Assembly (NCBI RefSeq): GCF_002999335.1
Contig: NW_020312214.1
Span: forward strand, 186,001 to 250,000
DNA from: Cyclospora cayetanensis
Lineage: Eukaryota > Apicomplexa > Conoidasida > Eucoccidiorida > Eimeriidae
Direction: 5' to 3'
DNA: 64,000 nt
Numbering within the stretch: the stretch's first letter is position 1; every line of letters begins with the position of its first letter. Made by a program: the position numbers and the translations under genes. This document shows, one piece after another, positions 10,025 through 22,812 of the stretch. A model generated the notes under the pieces. That model was not told the origin of the DNA and ran no database searches. It worked only from the letters and a program-made list of their open reading frames with translations.

Positions 10025-13000
10025 ATGATGCAGCCAGTACGCGATCTTTCCCATGCGGAGTATGAAACAACGGAGGAGGCCCCCCTACTGAGAAGGGGTG
10101 GCGGTTGCTGTCCTGAGGTGCGTGTGCGTGTGTGGGTGGAGGCGGGACGGGTAGGCCTCTGTATGTATGCATGCATGCATGCATGCGTGCCTCTGTGTGT
10201 ATGGAGGGGGTGGTGGGCAGGGGGGAGGGTAGGGTGAGAGGGGTGGGGGGAGGGGAGGGTGAGAGGGGTAGGGGGAGGGTAGGGTGAGAGGGGTGGGGGT
10301 GTTCAACATGCATGCATGCCTTCGAGAATCACACTTTCACACCGACCGGATTAAAGTGTTGAGTGTGTTTCTGGAATAACCCGACAGTGAAAAGAGAGCG
10401 GCCGGAGGGGTCATCTCTGGCTCCATCTGCGTTTCCGCCAAAGGATTTTTCGGTGTTTGTTTTCAAGGCAGCAGAGCAGCTCGAGCTGCAGCACAAACTG
10501 CAGCTGGGGAGAGGGGGAAGGGTTCTAGGGCAGTAGCGTTAGGGGGGAAGCCGCACAGGCTGCTTTCCCTCATGTATGCATGTGTGTGTGTATCTACTCT
10601 TCTCTGATTTAGGACGGCAATTGCCTGCAGCGCATGTGTGCACTCTTGTTGCGGCGTCTCTGTGGCGTGAAGCCCGCATACCGGGAGCGCCTCATTCACC
10701 TCTCTGGGCAAACAGCTCCAACTCATTTCAGTAAGTGTTTTTTGCGTTTGGCATTTTGCCTTGGCTCTTTTTTGCTTTGCATTGTGTGCCTCTTGCTGTT
10801 CTGTGCAGCTCCTTCTCGCGCCGCTGCCTCCTTCCCGACAGTCGTGCATGGGCTCTGCAGCTCCCCCTAAAACACAATATACTCACGTCTTACGTTTGCA
10901 GCCTCAGCCTGTTCTGCCCCTGCTTCGAGGCAGGCAGGGCTCTCGTGCATTGCTGCGAAATACGCACAAGCCTCCCCTTGCGGACTGGAAGGGTGTCTCG
11001 GGGTGGTGCGTGCAGCAAGTAATGCCATTAAAAACACAAAGTATTCGCTCTTCACGTTTCTCCCAGTCGTCCTCTTCCAGCAATTCAGGTGAGGAACGCG
11101 CACTGCTGCTGCAGAGGAGGAGGAGCAGCAGCAAAAGAGCAGCAGTTGCGAGCTGGCAACGGCCTTAGATCCTCATTGCCTCTGCTTCGCACATGCTCCG
11201 CCGAGGGGGTAGAAGGTTTCATTCGAACCGCAGTGGGAGTCTCTGTCTTACAGGGTTGCTGCCTTTTTCTAGCAGCTGCTTCCGTTATTCCTGCGGGTGT
11301 TCTTGTGCTTTTGCAGATTCTTTTTCAACCTCTTCTACCTCATCGTGGCTTTGGCTCAACTAGTTCCAATCCTCCAGGTTCCACGCTTCCCAAACACCTG
11401 CTTTGCTGGCAGCACCAGTCTACGCCGATACACACACAATAGCAGCAGCGGCACAATATGCAGATACAGATACAATAACAGCAGCAGTATATACAGATAC
11501 AATAGCAGCAACAGTAGATACAGATACAATAGCAGCAACAGTAGATACAGATACAATAGCAGCAGCGGTATATACAGATACAATAGCAGCAGCACCAGTC
11601 TACGCAGATACAGACAAAATAGCAGCAGCAGCACTGTATGCAGAATATACAGATACAGCAGCGGCAGCAGCAATGTACGCAGATACAATAGCAGCAACAG
11701 TAGATACAGATACAATGGCAGCAGCAGCAATATATGCAGATACAACAGCAGCAACAGTAGATACAGATACAATGGCAAACAGCGCCACTATATGCAGAAT
11801 GTACAGATGCAGTAGCGGCAGCAGCACTATATGCAGATGCAACTCCTGTTGCTTAGATGCTTCCTGTTTCTATTGTTTATATATCTCTGCAGGAGCGTTC
11901 ACGCGCCGCTGTTTTGCATGTCATGTCTGTGGCTTTAGGTGGGTCCTCTGTTCACGTACTTAGCGCCGTTGGCGTTTGTGTTGCTCGCCACGCTAGCCAA
12001 GGAGGCATATGATGATATTAAACGGTGAGCCTAAGGCGGAGCATAATAATAATCTGTTCATCAGGTAGCTGCTGCCGCTAAGACGGCGGGAGCAGCGACA
12101 GCACCGCTTTCAACAACACAGAAGCAGCGAGGACAAACGGCAATGCAGCCCGCTTACCCCATCCCTGCAGACTGTAGGGGCGATAGGGGTACTCCTCACA
12201 GTCAAGCCTTGCACCCCCTGTTCTGTGTATCCTTTGCCCTCAAATTCTCGGAGCTGCTCATTGGCATCTCGTTGCCTTTTCTCCCGCGAATAATTTTCCC
12301 TCGAAAAAGCCTCTGGTTCGATGCGGGCGCAGGTATATCCGAGACAAGGAGCTCAACGAGCAACAGTATGCGCGCCTCCTACCCACAGGTGCTGCCAGCC
12401 TCTTTCGTCCTTATTTGCTGGCCTTTTTTCTCCTCGCTGCTGAACTGCTGCTAGCTACCCGTACAACACCCTCCCGTGATTTAGACGCCTGTAGCATGCC
12501 GTAACTCGCTCGCTCGCTCTTGCTCGTGGCAGGGGCAGCCTAGCGAAAGGGCGTCGAGATACGCGGACAGGAGACTGGCTTCTTGCCTTTGCTCACCGTT
12601 TTGTCGCAAAAACGAGGTGTCCTTTTGCTCAGGGTTTGAACCCGTGAGTGCATGCAACATCCGCGTCGGCCAGGTGATTCAGGTGGGGGCGAACCAACGA
12701 GTTCCCGCAGACTTGGTGTTTCTCAAGACAACAGAAAAAAGCGGCAGCTGCTTTATTCGGACAGACCAATTAGATGGCGAAACGGACTGGAAGCTCAGGT
12801 CAAACAGGGGGGTTTCTGCTGCAATTCCTAGTTGCGGCGTTCGCGTCGAGGGGTGTTGCTCTCGTTGCCTTTGTGTCTGTCTGTAGATTTCTCCTTGACA
12901 TCCTTGGCCACATATGCTTTCGAACGGTTTACTTTCTTTCCTTCTCTCTGTCTTTTGTCGGTCTGTCTTTTGTCTCTCTGTCTTTTGTCGGTCTGTCTTT

Positions 13001-16000
13001 TTTCTGTCTTTTGTCTGTCTGTCTGTCTTTTTTCTGTCTGTCTCTCTCTGTCTCCCTCTCCCGTTCATCCGGAGAGCTGCAATTTTCTACGGCCATAGAT
13101 ACTTGGTTTTCGACCTGTAATCTTTCTTTGTTAGGCTTTTGGTGTGCCGCTTACAGCCCTCTGAGGGGATGGGCTTTTGACACTGCTGCACTTTTTCGAT
13201 TTTTCTGCAGGCGTGCAGTGCACGCAACTCAGCACCTCAGCGGCCCCGAGCAGATCGTCTCGCTGGACGCGCAAGTGCTGGTGGAGGCTCCACGTCAGGA
13301 TATATACGAGTTTACGGGTCGCTTTTCTCTCTATGACACAAACGCGTCCAGCAGCAGCAGCAGCAATACTGGCGGCAGCAGTGCGAGTTCTGCCGCTGCT
13401 GCTGCTGCTGTTGCTGTAGCCAAAGTACCTGCAGCAGCCTCCTCTGAGGCGCAGAAGTGCGCTGTTTCAGGCTCTCTCTTGCAGCCGCAGCCGCAGGAGG
13501 AGGAAGAAAATCTTTCTAGCAGCAGACGCTCATCTGCAGCAGCGGGACTGGCAGCAGCAGCAGCACTTCCTCCCGCCGGTGACACAGTGGTCAGTGTGTT
13601 TTTTCGAGTGCTTTCATTTTTCGTTTGCTTTTTTCCCGACGTCTTCCGTGTCTCTGCTTACGCTGTTGCTCTCGCCTGCGAGAACAGACGTTCAGCTGCG
13701 GGAGGGGCTGATCGACACCTCCTCCCTTTGTGCGTTGTTGCTGGCGTGGCTACCGCAGGTGAACATCGCACGAGGCCACTGCAACGCCGCGCATGTTGAG
13801 CCGCTAGGCTTGGATAATGTGCTATGGGCAAATACTGTAGTGGCTTCAGGAACGGTATTTGGTCTGGCGATCTACACAGGCAGAGTGGGGCTTTCAAACC
13901 ACGTTCTTGCGGGTGATGGTGATGGTGGTGATGCGTGTATAGCGTGCATGCGTGCATGCGTGCATACACGTGCGGCTGGTGGTGATGGTGCATGTGCACT
14001 GCGTGTGTGCATGCGTGTGGGGGGCCGAATCTGCTGCTGATTGTCGTAGCGCGCGCGTGTATTAGCTGTTGTCTGCTGCGATAGTGGCAGCGTGAGAGCT
14101 GTTTGGGTGTGTTTGGGTGTGTTTGTATGTGAATGTGTGTGTGTGACGGCCTTTCTGGGCTAGAACTATGTTCTGCTAGAACCTCCTCCGACTGTTTTTT
14201 TGCATCCCTGCCCTTCTGCACCTCATTCTGCGGCTCTCTTCCTGTGCTGTGGGGGGTGTGCGGCTCCTCCAAAATTTGTGTGGGGCCCTTTTAGGAGACA
14301 CGCGCAAGCATGAACGCTTCGCAAGCTTCGACGAAGGTTGGGCTTTTTGACTTGGAGGTTAATCTCATGGCGAAGGTTCTCTTTGGGCTCTTGTGTCTCT
14401 TGGCGCTGGCGTTGGTGGCGTTGCGCGGTCTGGAAGGCATCTGGGTGGTGTATTTCTGCCGCTTCATCCTCCTGCTTTCCTCGATAATTCCGATCAGCCT
14501 GCAAGTGAACCTCATCATCGCCAAGACGATCCACAGCTTGAATGTGATGAGGGACAAGCGCATGAAAGGAGCCGTCAGTCATGCCTCAGAAATGCGGCTC
14601 TCTTCGTCCGCGTGCTCCGTTTTCGTCTTTGGGCTTTTTCTGCTTTCCTGCGGTGTTGTCGTTTTGCTCGCCCCTCGTTTTCGTTGTCTCTTCTGCGTAA
14701 TTGGGAAGGGTGGCTGAGGATGCGATGTCGGTCTGTTTCTTTCTTTTTTCTTCGTTCCTCCGCGAGCAACCTGGACACACTGTGCGCCGCTTCCTCCTTC
14801 TCAACAGACCTGCTCACGCCTCACGATAGTCGTAAGGCCCTCCTTAAACGCCGACACGCTGCTGCTGCGCTTGCCTCCCGCTGCGCTTGCAGCTGGTGCG
14901 AACGTCTACCTTGCCAGAGGAGCTTGGCCGCGTTCACTACCTGCTTTCCGACAAAACCGGCACACTGACGCAGAACGAAATGCACTTCAAAAAGCTTCAC
15001 ATTGGCAGAGCTCTCTTCGCAGACGACGGCCTGCAGCAGCTGCAGCAGTGTGTCACGCACCAGTGCAACTGCAGCTCTCCCCCCCGATGCGAGGATTGGG
15101 AAGGGGGGGAGGCCTTACTCAGCTCGACGCGAAGCCAAGAAGAGAGTGCCTCTGGAGGAGGAGCTCCCTACGGCAGGAGAAGCAGACGCAGCGAAGTCGA
15201 GTCTGCGGCACTAGAGGCCATTAAAGCCCTTAGCATCTGTCACAACGTCACACCCATCACCGAAGACGGGCAGGCAAGTTGCTCTTCTTTTGCTGCTCTT
15301 TGGCGCGACCCCTTCGACTCCTGTACTGCACTTAATACTTGCCCGCTGGTAATGGTGCGCGTAAACGTGTAGGGTGCACGTGTACCACCTCCGCTGCCGC
15401 TGCTGCCTCCTTTCTTTCTTCTCTTCTCCCCCCCTGTCCTCCTTTCTTTCTTCTCTACTCTACTCCCCCCATCCTCCTTTCTTTCTTCTCTGCTTCCCCC
15501 CCGTCCTCCTTTCTTCTCTACTCCCTCCCCCTTGTCCTCCTTTCTTCTCTACTCCCTCCCCTTTGTCCTCCTTTCTTTCTTTCTTCTCTACTCTTCTCCC
15601 CCCCTTCTCCTCCTTTCTTTCAGCCTTTTTCGCGAGCTCGAAGGTGACTATTTCTCTGCGGCCCCCTCCCGCCAAAGGCACAGTGGGAATGTGTCGTCAT
15701 GCGATTACGGCAGCGACTGCGCGCTCACCTATGGCTGTGTGTGTCTTGACTTCTTTGCGCTTCAGCTTCACTTCCAAGCAGCCTCGCCGGATGAAGTGGC
15801 CCTTGTCCAATTCGCTAGCGAAGTTGGGCTCCGTCTCGTGCAGAGAGACGAACACAATATGACAATTGAGGTGCTTGCTCGCTGCGCGTGCCGCTAGCTA
15901 CGCACTTGCTGCCGCTCCTGCTTGTTGTATCGCAGCTGCGCCTTGCAAGCTGTGCTTTCCTGCTGCTGCGCTTGTTGTACCTTGCCTTCAAGTCAAGAAG

Positions 16001-19000
16001 GCAAGGTGCTACAACGCCTTCTGCTTCCCTGTTGCGCTTGTGCCGCTGCTACCGCTGCCTGTTCCTCACTAGAACGCTAGTGGCTGGCCATACACTTGCG
16101 GGTTTTTTTCCCCCTCTCTCTCTCTCTCCCGCTCTCTCTATTCCTTCCCTCGCCTTCTCTTCTCCTCCGTGCGAGCATCTGATAAGTCAGCGGCAAGCAG
16201 CATGCAAGCAAAGAGCTGCTACATCTTCGCTCGTGTGCTGCTCCTTAGGGCCCATGCGGCGTCGTGTTTGAGTACGCCGTGCTGCACTGCTTTCCGTTTT
16301 CGTCTGAGCTCAAGAGGATGGGCATAATTGTTCAAGACAAAGCCACCCAACGTATCTTCTTCTATGTCAAGGTATTAGGAAGCACGATGTTTCACACGTC
16401 TTCCTTCGAAAGGCGGCCCTCGGGAATTTCGAGGGGTCCCCCTCATACCAGAGAGCGCGCAGACATCCAAATCCACGTGTAGATATGCATGAGAGAATCA
16501 GCGTTTTACTTGGGGGTGAGGCAGCTCCAGAAGCGGCTTAGCAGGCTTTTTTGCGCTCCAGAGGCAGCTCTGTAGTGCAGCGGTGCCTAACCTAGCGCCA
16601 GAGAGAGCGCTTACACAGGAGGACAGCACGCGCGTGCAGGCCACACACACACATAGATATATATATATATATATACATACACACACACACATACATACAT
16701 ACATACACACAGACACGGATACACACACACACAGAGAGAGAGAGAGAAAGGGGGGAGGCGGGAGAGCTCCGCATGGGGAAGCGGGCATGCGGAGGGACAG
16801 AGGGCAGGTGGGGAGGCGAAAGGGCAGGGAGGTTCTGGCTGTATGGAGGGTTATGGAGGGAGTAAGGAGGTGTGCTTTGGATATGCGGCATGTTGAGATC
16901 TTGGGAAAAGCAGAGCGGTGTGGAAGTTTGACGGGAGAATGTTTTCGGGGTGTCTCCGTTCAGGGGGCCGAGACAGTGATGCTCTCTCTTGTAAGGCCCA
17001 AGGGTTCTCAGTGGCTCGCAGAAGAATGCGATAACTTCGCCAGACAAGGTGATGTTTTGCAGATAAAATGAAGGCAGGCAGATAGATAGGGAGAATGCGG
17101 CGCAGGAGGAACCGAACAGTAGAGGCAGGCAGAGTGCCCGCTGTAACGCTGCTGTTGGAAGCCGCAACCCTTTAGGAGATGGCTAGAGCCAGAGAGAACG
17201 AGCAATTTCGCGCTGAGACGCGGAGCATATACGCATTCAATAGAGAGGTTTTCCAAGGATCATCGATCCTGCAGACGCAGACAGACAGACTGCCACGTGC
17301 TGAAGTTCCCGAGAGCAAATAATAACCTCTGCAGTTGGCACCTGAGAGTGCTTCTCTTGCATCAGCGCAGCAGCAGCAGGAAGGAGGGAGAGTATGTGCT
17401 TGTTGTGCGGATTTGTTAGCGTGTTGACCCTTCCCATGCTGTTGCGTTGCGTCTCTCTTTCACTTTTTTTCTGTTGCTGCTGTCTCTTGTCAACAGGTTT
17501 GCGGACGTTGGTGTTTGCGTATAAGGAACTGACGGCCTCCCAGCTGGAAGCCTTCAGGGCCAAATACGAGGAGGCACGACGTCAAATGCAGCAGCGCGAA
17601 CGGAGAGTGCGCAGAGAAATCGAGCGGCTCGAGCAGGATCTTCTTCTCCTCGGGCTGACGGGGGTTGAAGACAAGCTGCAGGACGTCGGTTGCTGCTTTT
17701 TCTGCTACGAGAGAGGCGTTTCCGTTTAGCGCAGATGCAGTTGCGGCGGCTACGGGAGCCTCTGGGGGGAGAGCGACTTGGGGTGGAGCGTCTGCGAGCA
17801 GAGATGCCACTTTCTGCCGCTTTTTGTGTGGCAATGGGGGGTGGAGGTCTCTGAGCGGTGGGATGCCTTGGAGGGGGCGAGCGCGTGGTGACCTTTAAGG
17901 AAACGGTGGGGGGTGGATGCGCAGGGGTGTGGTGTGGGGATGCTGCTTTTTGCGTCTGTGCTACGCAGGCCGTGCCGGAGACTCTCGAGTCTCTTAGACA
18001 TGCAGGGATCAAGATCTGGATGCTTACAGGAGACAAAGTTGAAACGGCAACGTGTATTGCCGCCTCCGCTGGTCTGAAGGGGCGGCACGACAGCCTTACC
18101 ATTCTTTCTTCTGCTTCCATCAGGACGCCTGGGCAGGTAATTTCCGAAGAGATGCTGTTGCTGCTGCTGCTGCTGCCTGCTGTTGCTGCCTGCTGCCCGC
18201 TGCTGCCTGCTGCACAGCGCGAGCCTTCAGGGTGTAGGGAGCCCCCGTGTTTTTTTTCCTGGCGCGTGCTGCTGGGTGCTGCTCGTCTTGCAAAAAGTCA
18301 TCGCTTGCGGAGAAAAGCCCAATACGGTTTCCACCGGCCAGGCCCCGCAGCTATATATATATATATATATTATACACATGTACACAGACAGACACACAGA
18401 CAAACACACACACAGACACACATAAATACATACACACATACACACACACACACACACACACAGACACACGCACACAGACATACACACATACACACATAAA
18501 TACAGACACACATAAATGCAGACACACACACACACAACCCTGCTTGTTTCCTGCCTCAAAAAGCAGCGAGTTCTCCCCGAATCCTGTGCGGGGAGAGGGA
18601 GGGGTAGCGTCTGGGGGAGGCGAGGAGAGAGGACGCGGCGCGCCTTCGCGCCTCCCGTTGGAAGCCACGCGCATTTGCATTTCGCCTGGGAGCCTTAAGG
18701 CCTGTCGGGTGTCTCTCTCTCCGTGGACGGAGTGCCAGCTGCGTGCACGGGAGGCCGCGTAAAAGGAGCTGCCCGTTTTGCCTGCTGCATGCGCGCGCCT
18801 TCCTCCTCAGGCTCAGGAGGCGTTAGAGCGCTTCAGCATGGGTCCTAGCGAGTCGGTTCTGGTAGTTGACGGCCGTGTGCTGTCTCTCTTCCTCTGTCAC
18901 TTTCCAAAATACTTCATTCTTACCGCCTGCCAGGCTCCGGCAGTGGTCTGCTGCCGCTGCTCCCCCACGCAAAAGGCCGCAGTAACGGCGCTGCTGAAGC

Positions 19001-19662
19001 AGTACACGGGCCGACGCACTTGTGCCGTAGGCGATGGGGGAAACGACGTCTCGATGATTCAGGCAGCGGTCAGTTGAGTCGCTAGCACGCGTTTCCATTG
19101 CCCTTGCCCGCGCTTCGCCGCTGCCGCTGTCTCCACGGGCTTAGCAGCCTGCGCCTTGCGAGCTGCCTCTCCCAAGGAGGGCGGCCTTCAGCGAGTCTCT
19201 TGGCTCCGAAGCGCTTCCCCGGCTAAGTAGTAGCGAATTAAACACTCTGGATCGCCAAGTGCTCGCGCGGAGTTCTTGAAATCTCCCTTTCCCCGTTTTC
19301 TGCCGTCTAAGCCTGAACTCCCCGCATGTGCTTTCCTTCGTTTGCGGGGGGTGGCCTTTTGCGCAGGACGTCGGAGTCGGATTGGAGGGAAAAGAGGGCC
19401 GGCAAGCCTCTCTAGCAGCAGACTTTTCCTTATCACAATTCAGTCATCTACGGCGCCTGCTGCTCTGGCATGGGCGAAACAGCTACCAACGAAGCGCCAA
19501 ACTTGCGCAATTCGTCGTCCACAGGGGCCTCATCATAGCAGTCATTCAAGTGATCTTCTCCGCAGTCTTTTACTTCATCCCTCTCGCCATCTTCCAGGTA
19601 CAGATGCCATAGCGTTACCCTTGTCCCTCGCCTGGCGTCTCTCTGTCTGCCTGTCTGTCTCT

Positions 19663-19725
<63 letters not shown>

Positions 19726-21462
19726 CCTTTGTGCACCACACCATAGGCGGCCTCCCGAATGCCTCTTTAAATCTCTCCTGCTTTTGGCGTATTCCTGTGT
19801 CTCACGCTCTCTCTCTGTCTGTCTGTCTCGATGTATATTGGTATGTGCATGTGTCCATGCATGTATATGTATGTATGGACACATGTATGTAAACATATAT
19901 ATACTCTGTTCTCTTTGCATTCGCACCTCCTTGGGCCTCTTGCAACGCGTCAATTGATGCCCGTGCACCTCCTCAGTGTCTGTCCGTGTGGTTCACGCGC
20001 TTGTAACCGTTGGAGGCGGAGAGGCTTTTCCCTGTGTCGCCTCTTTGCAGGGCTGGTTGCAAGTGGGCTACGCGACATACTACACAACGGCCCCTGTGCT
20101 GTCTCTCGTGCTGGACGTAGAGCTCCCAGAAAAAGTGGTCTTTATGTTCCCGGAGTTGTATCAGACACTGCGGAACGGTCGAGCCTTGTCCATCAAGAGC
20201 TTCTTTGGATGGGTGTGGCGCTCCGTATACCAGGTGCCTCATAAGCCGCTGACGCTGCTGTCTGTCTTTCCACGCTTGAAGAGTAGCCCTCCCTTTGCTG
20301 CGGCTGCAAATCCACGATGCAGCTGAGGAAAGCAGCCGTCTGGAGGTCGTGTCTCTTCCCGTGTGCCTACGGCTGGGTGCTCTTTTGAAAGCTCATGGTT
20401 GCTCTCCTACCGCTACTCGCTGCTGCTGATGTTTCTTCTTCCCTTGCTGCCTTCTCGGCCGTTCGTTGCCAATTTGCCCGCTCACTCTGCGCTGCGCAGC
20501 CGCACCCCTCCACTCCTCATCTGGTTTGTTCAGCAGTGCGTCTTTGTTTCTGCGTCTCGTTCTGTGTGGCCGCCGCGTACAGTGGGCGCTGGACCCCCTC
20601 CCCTCAATCTACTCAAAAGCTCTTTGGTACCGCTGTCGCTGTGGCTTCAGGGCGCTGTCGTGATGCTGGGGGCGATCCTCCTTTTCGAGCAGAGCCTCAC
20701 AAACATCGTTGCCATCACTTTCACTTCCCTTGTGCTGGCGGAACTGCTGAACGTTGCCTCCGAAATACAGACATGGTGTGCGGCCGCTTGCTGTTCTCAT
20801 ATGCGTCGTGCTGCCACCTCTCTGCGGTTGGTGTTACTGCTGTGGCAGCGCTGCTTCTTCTCCCTTCGGGAAGTGGCTGTGTGCCTCGGCAGCCTGCAGT
20901 AATATCTAGTTTTCACTGCCTCTTCTGCAGCGGCTGCTGATGCTTCTGCGAGTGCTGGTGCGGCAATGGCAATGGCAGCGGAGGCGAGGGGCTACACCAC
21001 ATAGTGGGTGCTCCTGCAAATACGAATGTGTGCGTCTCTGTGCCTGTTTGGAAGTATCTAAGTATGTATGTATGTATACTTCTGCTTGCACTTCACAGGC
21101 ACCCCCTGATGGTTTCGTCTGAAATTTGCACTGTGACGATCTACATCTTCTCGATGTTCATCCTGCGCAGTTATTTTGACATTACCGTGAGCCCCTGTGT
21201 CTCCTTCTCGCCGCCGATTCTCCCACGTGGCACCCTCTCCTTTGCTTGTGCGTGCCTTCCCTGCATGCATGCTTTCCCCTTGTGCATCAAGATCATCGCT
21301 TTGCGTGCTTGTCCGTTGGTATGCGTTCAGTTCGTGATGACCCATGCCTTCTGGTTGAAGGTGTCAGTCATCACACTGGCCTCTTGGCTGCCACCCCATC
21401 TCTTTGCCGTAGTTCGGAAAATCATCCAACCCCCCCAGTACTCCAAACTCACCGCTGCCTGA
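10025..21462 (+). CDS. P4-ATPase, ATP9/Neo1 (P4B) type phospholipid flippase
   Basis: Predicted aminophospholipid flippase of endomembranes. Twenty-two exons join in phase to about 1204 residues: 10025-10117, 10613-10730, 10902-11088, 11317-11377, 11939-12024, 12333-12388, 12633-12798, 13211-13586, 13759-13884, 14295-14573, 14893-15273, 15766-15870, 16249-16371, 16964-17048, 17497-17684, 17969-18136, 18811-19068, 19367-19597, 20051-20233, 20651-20775, 21099-21186, 21331-21462. Landmarks in order: KYSLFTFLP before the first membrane span, [10 protein letters not shown] in the actuator (about residue 248), PISLQVN in the fourth span, DKTGTLT with the phosphorylated Asp (about 536), [31 protein letters not shown] (about 940), six C-terminal spans, and the end PPQYSKL. 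PISL[RQ]VN and the PPxYxKL tail are features of the ATP9/Neo1 branch, which generally works without a CDC50 subunit. Exon 8 carries a Ser/Ala homopolymer insert. The ATG at 10025 or 10028 starts the N-terminus. One intron (15274) has a GC donor. Confidence 0.93.
10204..10302. repeat. G-rich minisatellite in first P4-ATPase intron
   Basis: Units close to GGGAGGGTGAGAGGGGT repeated several times, preceded by an ATGC run at 10164-10185. Long G-runs on the coding strand could form G-quadruplexes in pre-mRNA. Confidence 0.8.
11430..11835. repeat. ATACAGATACAATAGCAGCA tandem array in fourth P4-ATPase intron
   Basis: Roughly 20-24-base units mixing CAG/CAA and ATACAGATACA words fill most of intron 11378-11938. 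The array stays open in all three forward frames and two reverse frames, so the open frames over it are not evidence of coding. Confidence 0.88.
12945..13060. repeat. CTGTCTTTTGTCGGT minisatellite in seventh P4-ATPase intron
   Basis: Pyrimidine-rich tandem array within intron 12799-13210, upstream of the exon whose Ser/Ala runs encode the variable actuator insert. Confidence 0.85.
15405..15625. repeat. CTCCTTTCTTTCTTCT polypyrimidine array in intron
   Basis: About ten imperfect units of CTCCTTTCTTTCTTCTCTACTC(CCCC) in the GC-AG intron 15274-15765 of the P4-ATPase. Strand-asymmetric pure-pyrimidine DNA can form triplex structures. Confidence 0.85.
16649..16745. repeat. CA/TA/GA compound microsatellite in intron
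   Basis: Short CA run, ATAT run, more CA and CATA units, then a GA run, inside P4-ATPase intron 16372-16963. Confidence 0.85.
18349..18536. repeat. TA then CA compound microsatellite in intron
   Basis: TATA run (18351-18371) followed by a long CA/CAGACA tract to 18536 in intron 18137-18810 of the P4-ATPase; no coding role. Confidence 0.9.
19666..19724. repeat. Pure GT dinucleotide tract
   Basis: About 29 uninterrupted GT units in P4-ATPase intron 19598-20050. The purest microsatellite in the window, so length differences between isolates are likely. Confidence 0.95.
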
Positions 21463-22199
21463 CTGACTGTGCGGGCGGCTTCCATCCCTCTAGTCGTAGA
21501 TAGACACACCTCACACGTACCTCTGTATTTAACTTGGTGTGCGCACGGCCACAATTGCACACGCTTCCACTTTATGTGCTTAAATTGCGCTAGTTTCGCG
21601 CCAAGGCCCTTACAGAAAAACAATGAAACGGCGCTTTTCCCTAAACCGCAAAACTGCGGCATTCTAAAGGAATGCACGATGCTTTGCGAGGTATACGCAC
21701 GCACAGACAGAGCGACATGCAGACAGAAAGGGGGGAAGGGGGAGGCAAGGAGGTACCAAGCACCTGTGAAGGCTAAAAAGCGGGATCTCTATGCCGAGTT
21801 CGTTTGTCAGATAAGTGGGCCCTCTGTAGACTGCACGGAAGCCTTAATGCATAATTACACCATGGCTGTCCTCCACACACCCACAGCATTCTACACACGT
21901 CCATGCCTTTCTGTCCGTCGTGAATTCCTGGAAAGTGCGGCGCGGCACCTGCGTTTGCTTCCGTGTCTCGGTATGTGGTGTAGGGGCTACACCCATCTGC
22001 ACCATCAATTCGATTCCCAGGATGACAGTCTTTTGTATTGGAAATTTTTACTGGTCTACGATCTCTTTTTAGCTTGATGTATGCCTGTGAATGATTCCAC
22101 CGAAGGCCGCCGTAAGGACAGACCCACTACCAACTTCCACAGTTATTGAGTGTTTTTCCATAGGCCCTTCCGCCTTCCCCTGCCCTCGCCCATCAGGGC

Positions 22200-22812
22200 C
22201 CCTAGATGGGAAAAGGTCACCACTTCTGAGCCTGCACGTTGCTGCACCCTAAAAACACTTCGAGCATTCACAGACAGATAGTTGCACAAAATATCTAGCC
22301 CACACAAACACGCTACTTCATATTGTGCTGAGGTAGCGCTGCTCTGCAGCGAATAAGTTATAGTGACACTAAACTAAGTAATCAACTCGTAACTCATTCT
22401 TGAAGGTGCGCAACTGTAGCTTCTCCCGCTACAGGATACGTTTCCACAGATATCCTGCAACGCTCCTGCCAAGGTCTCCGTTGGGAAACCCTCCACTTCA
22501 GATTCAGCACAAGATAATAAATGGCTAGTTTTTTACGAGAGAATCCCAGCAGGCCCCTGCCCGCATATCCAACATTCCCCAACAGGAGCAAGGCGGGCAG
22601 CTTGGGTGTGCGTGGTTGCACCCTTTATGCACTCCGAGCGTTCACATTTAGTTGGACATAGCATCTACAGCACGCACACACGCACAATATTAAGCCTTCT
22701 TGTATCCAGCTAGCAGTACTCTGCGATAGATAAGATATACAAGCAGACTATATAGTTCGTCGCGTCTTCACTAATTCTTAGTCAAATATAACTAGTGCAA
22801 TACAGAATGTTG
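22200..22812. repeat. Dispersed repeat, two head-to-tail copies
   Basis: The second copy (about 22570-22812) shares an ordered series of words with copies near 33.0, 51.7 and 57.3 kb: GGTTGCACCCT, GCATCTA...CACGCACACACGCAC, CTTCTTGTATCCAGCTA, GATATAC, and CTTAGTCAAATATAACTAGTGCAAT. The first copy (about 22200-22400) is more diverged. No terminal inverted repeats or coding capacity seen. Confidence 0.6.

Noticed and set aside
11356..11963. Several repeat-rich frames (Arg-Tyr-Asn-Ser, Ala-Asp-Thr, Leu-Tyr) on both strands
   Set aside because: All arise from one tandem array inside a P4-ATPase intron whose flanking exons join in phase.
21469..22077. 202-codon frame just after the P4-ATPase stop
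   Set aside because: Starts seven bases after a family-perfect C-terminus and has no motif; best read as 3' UTR.
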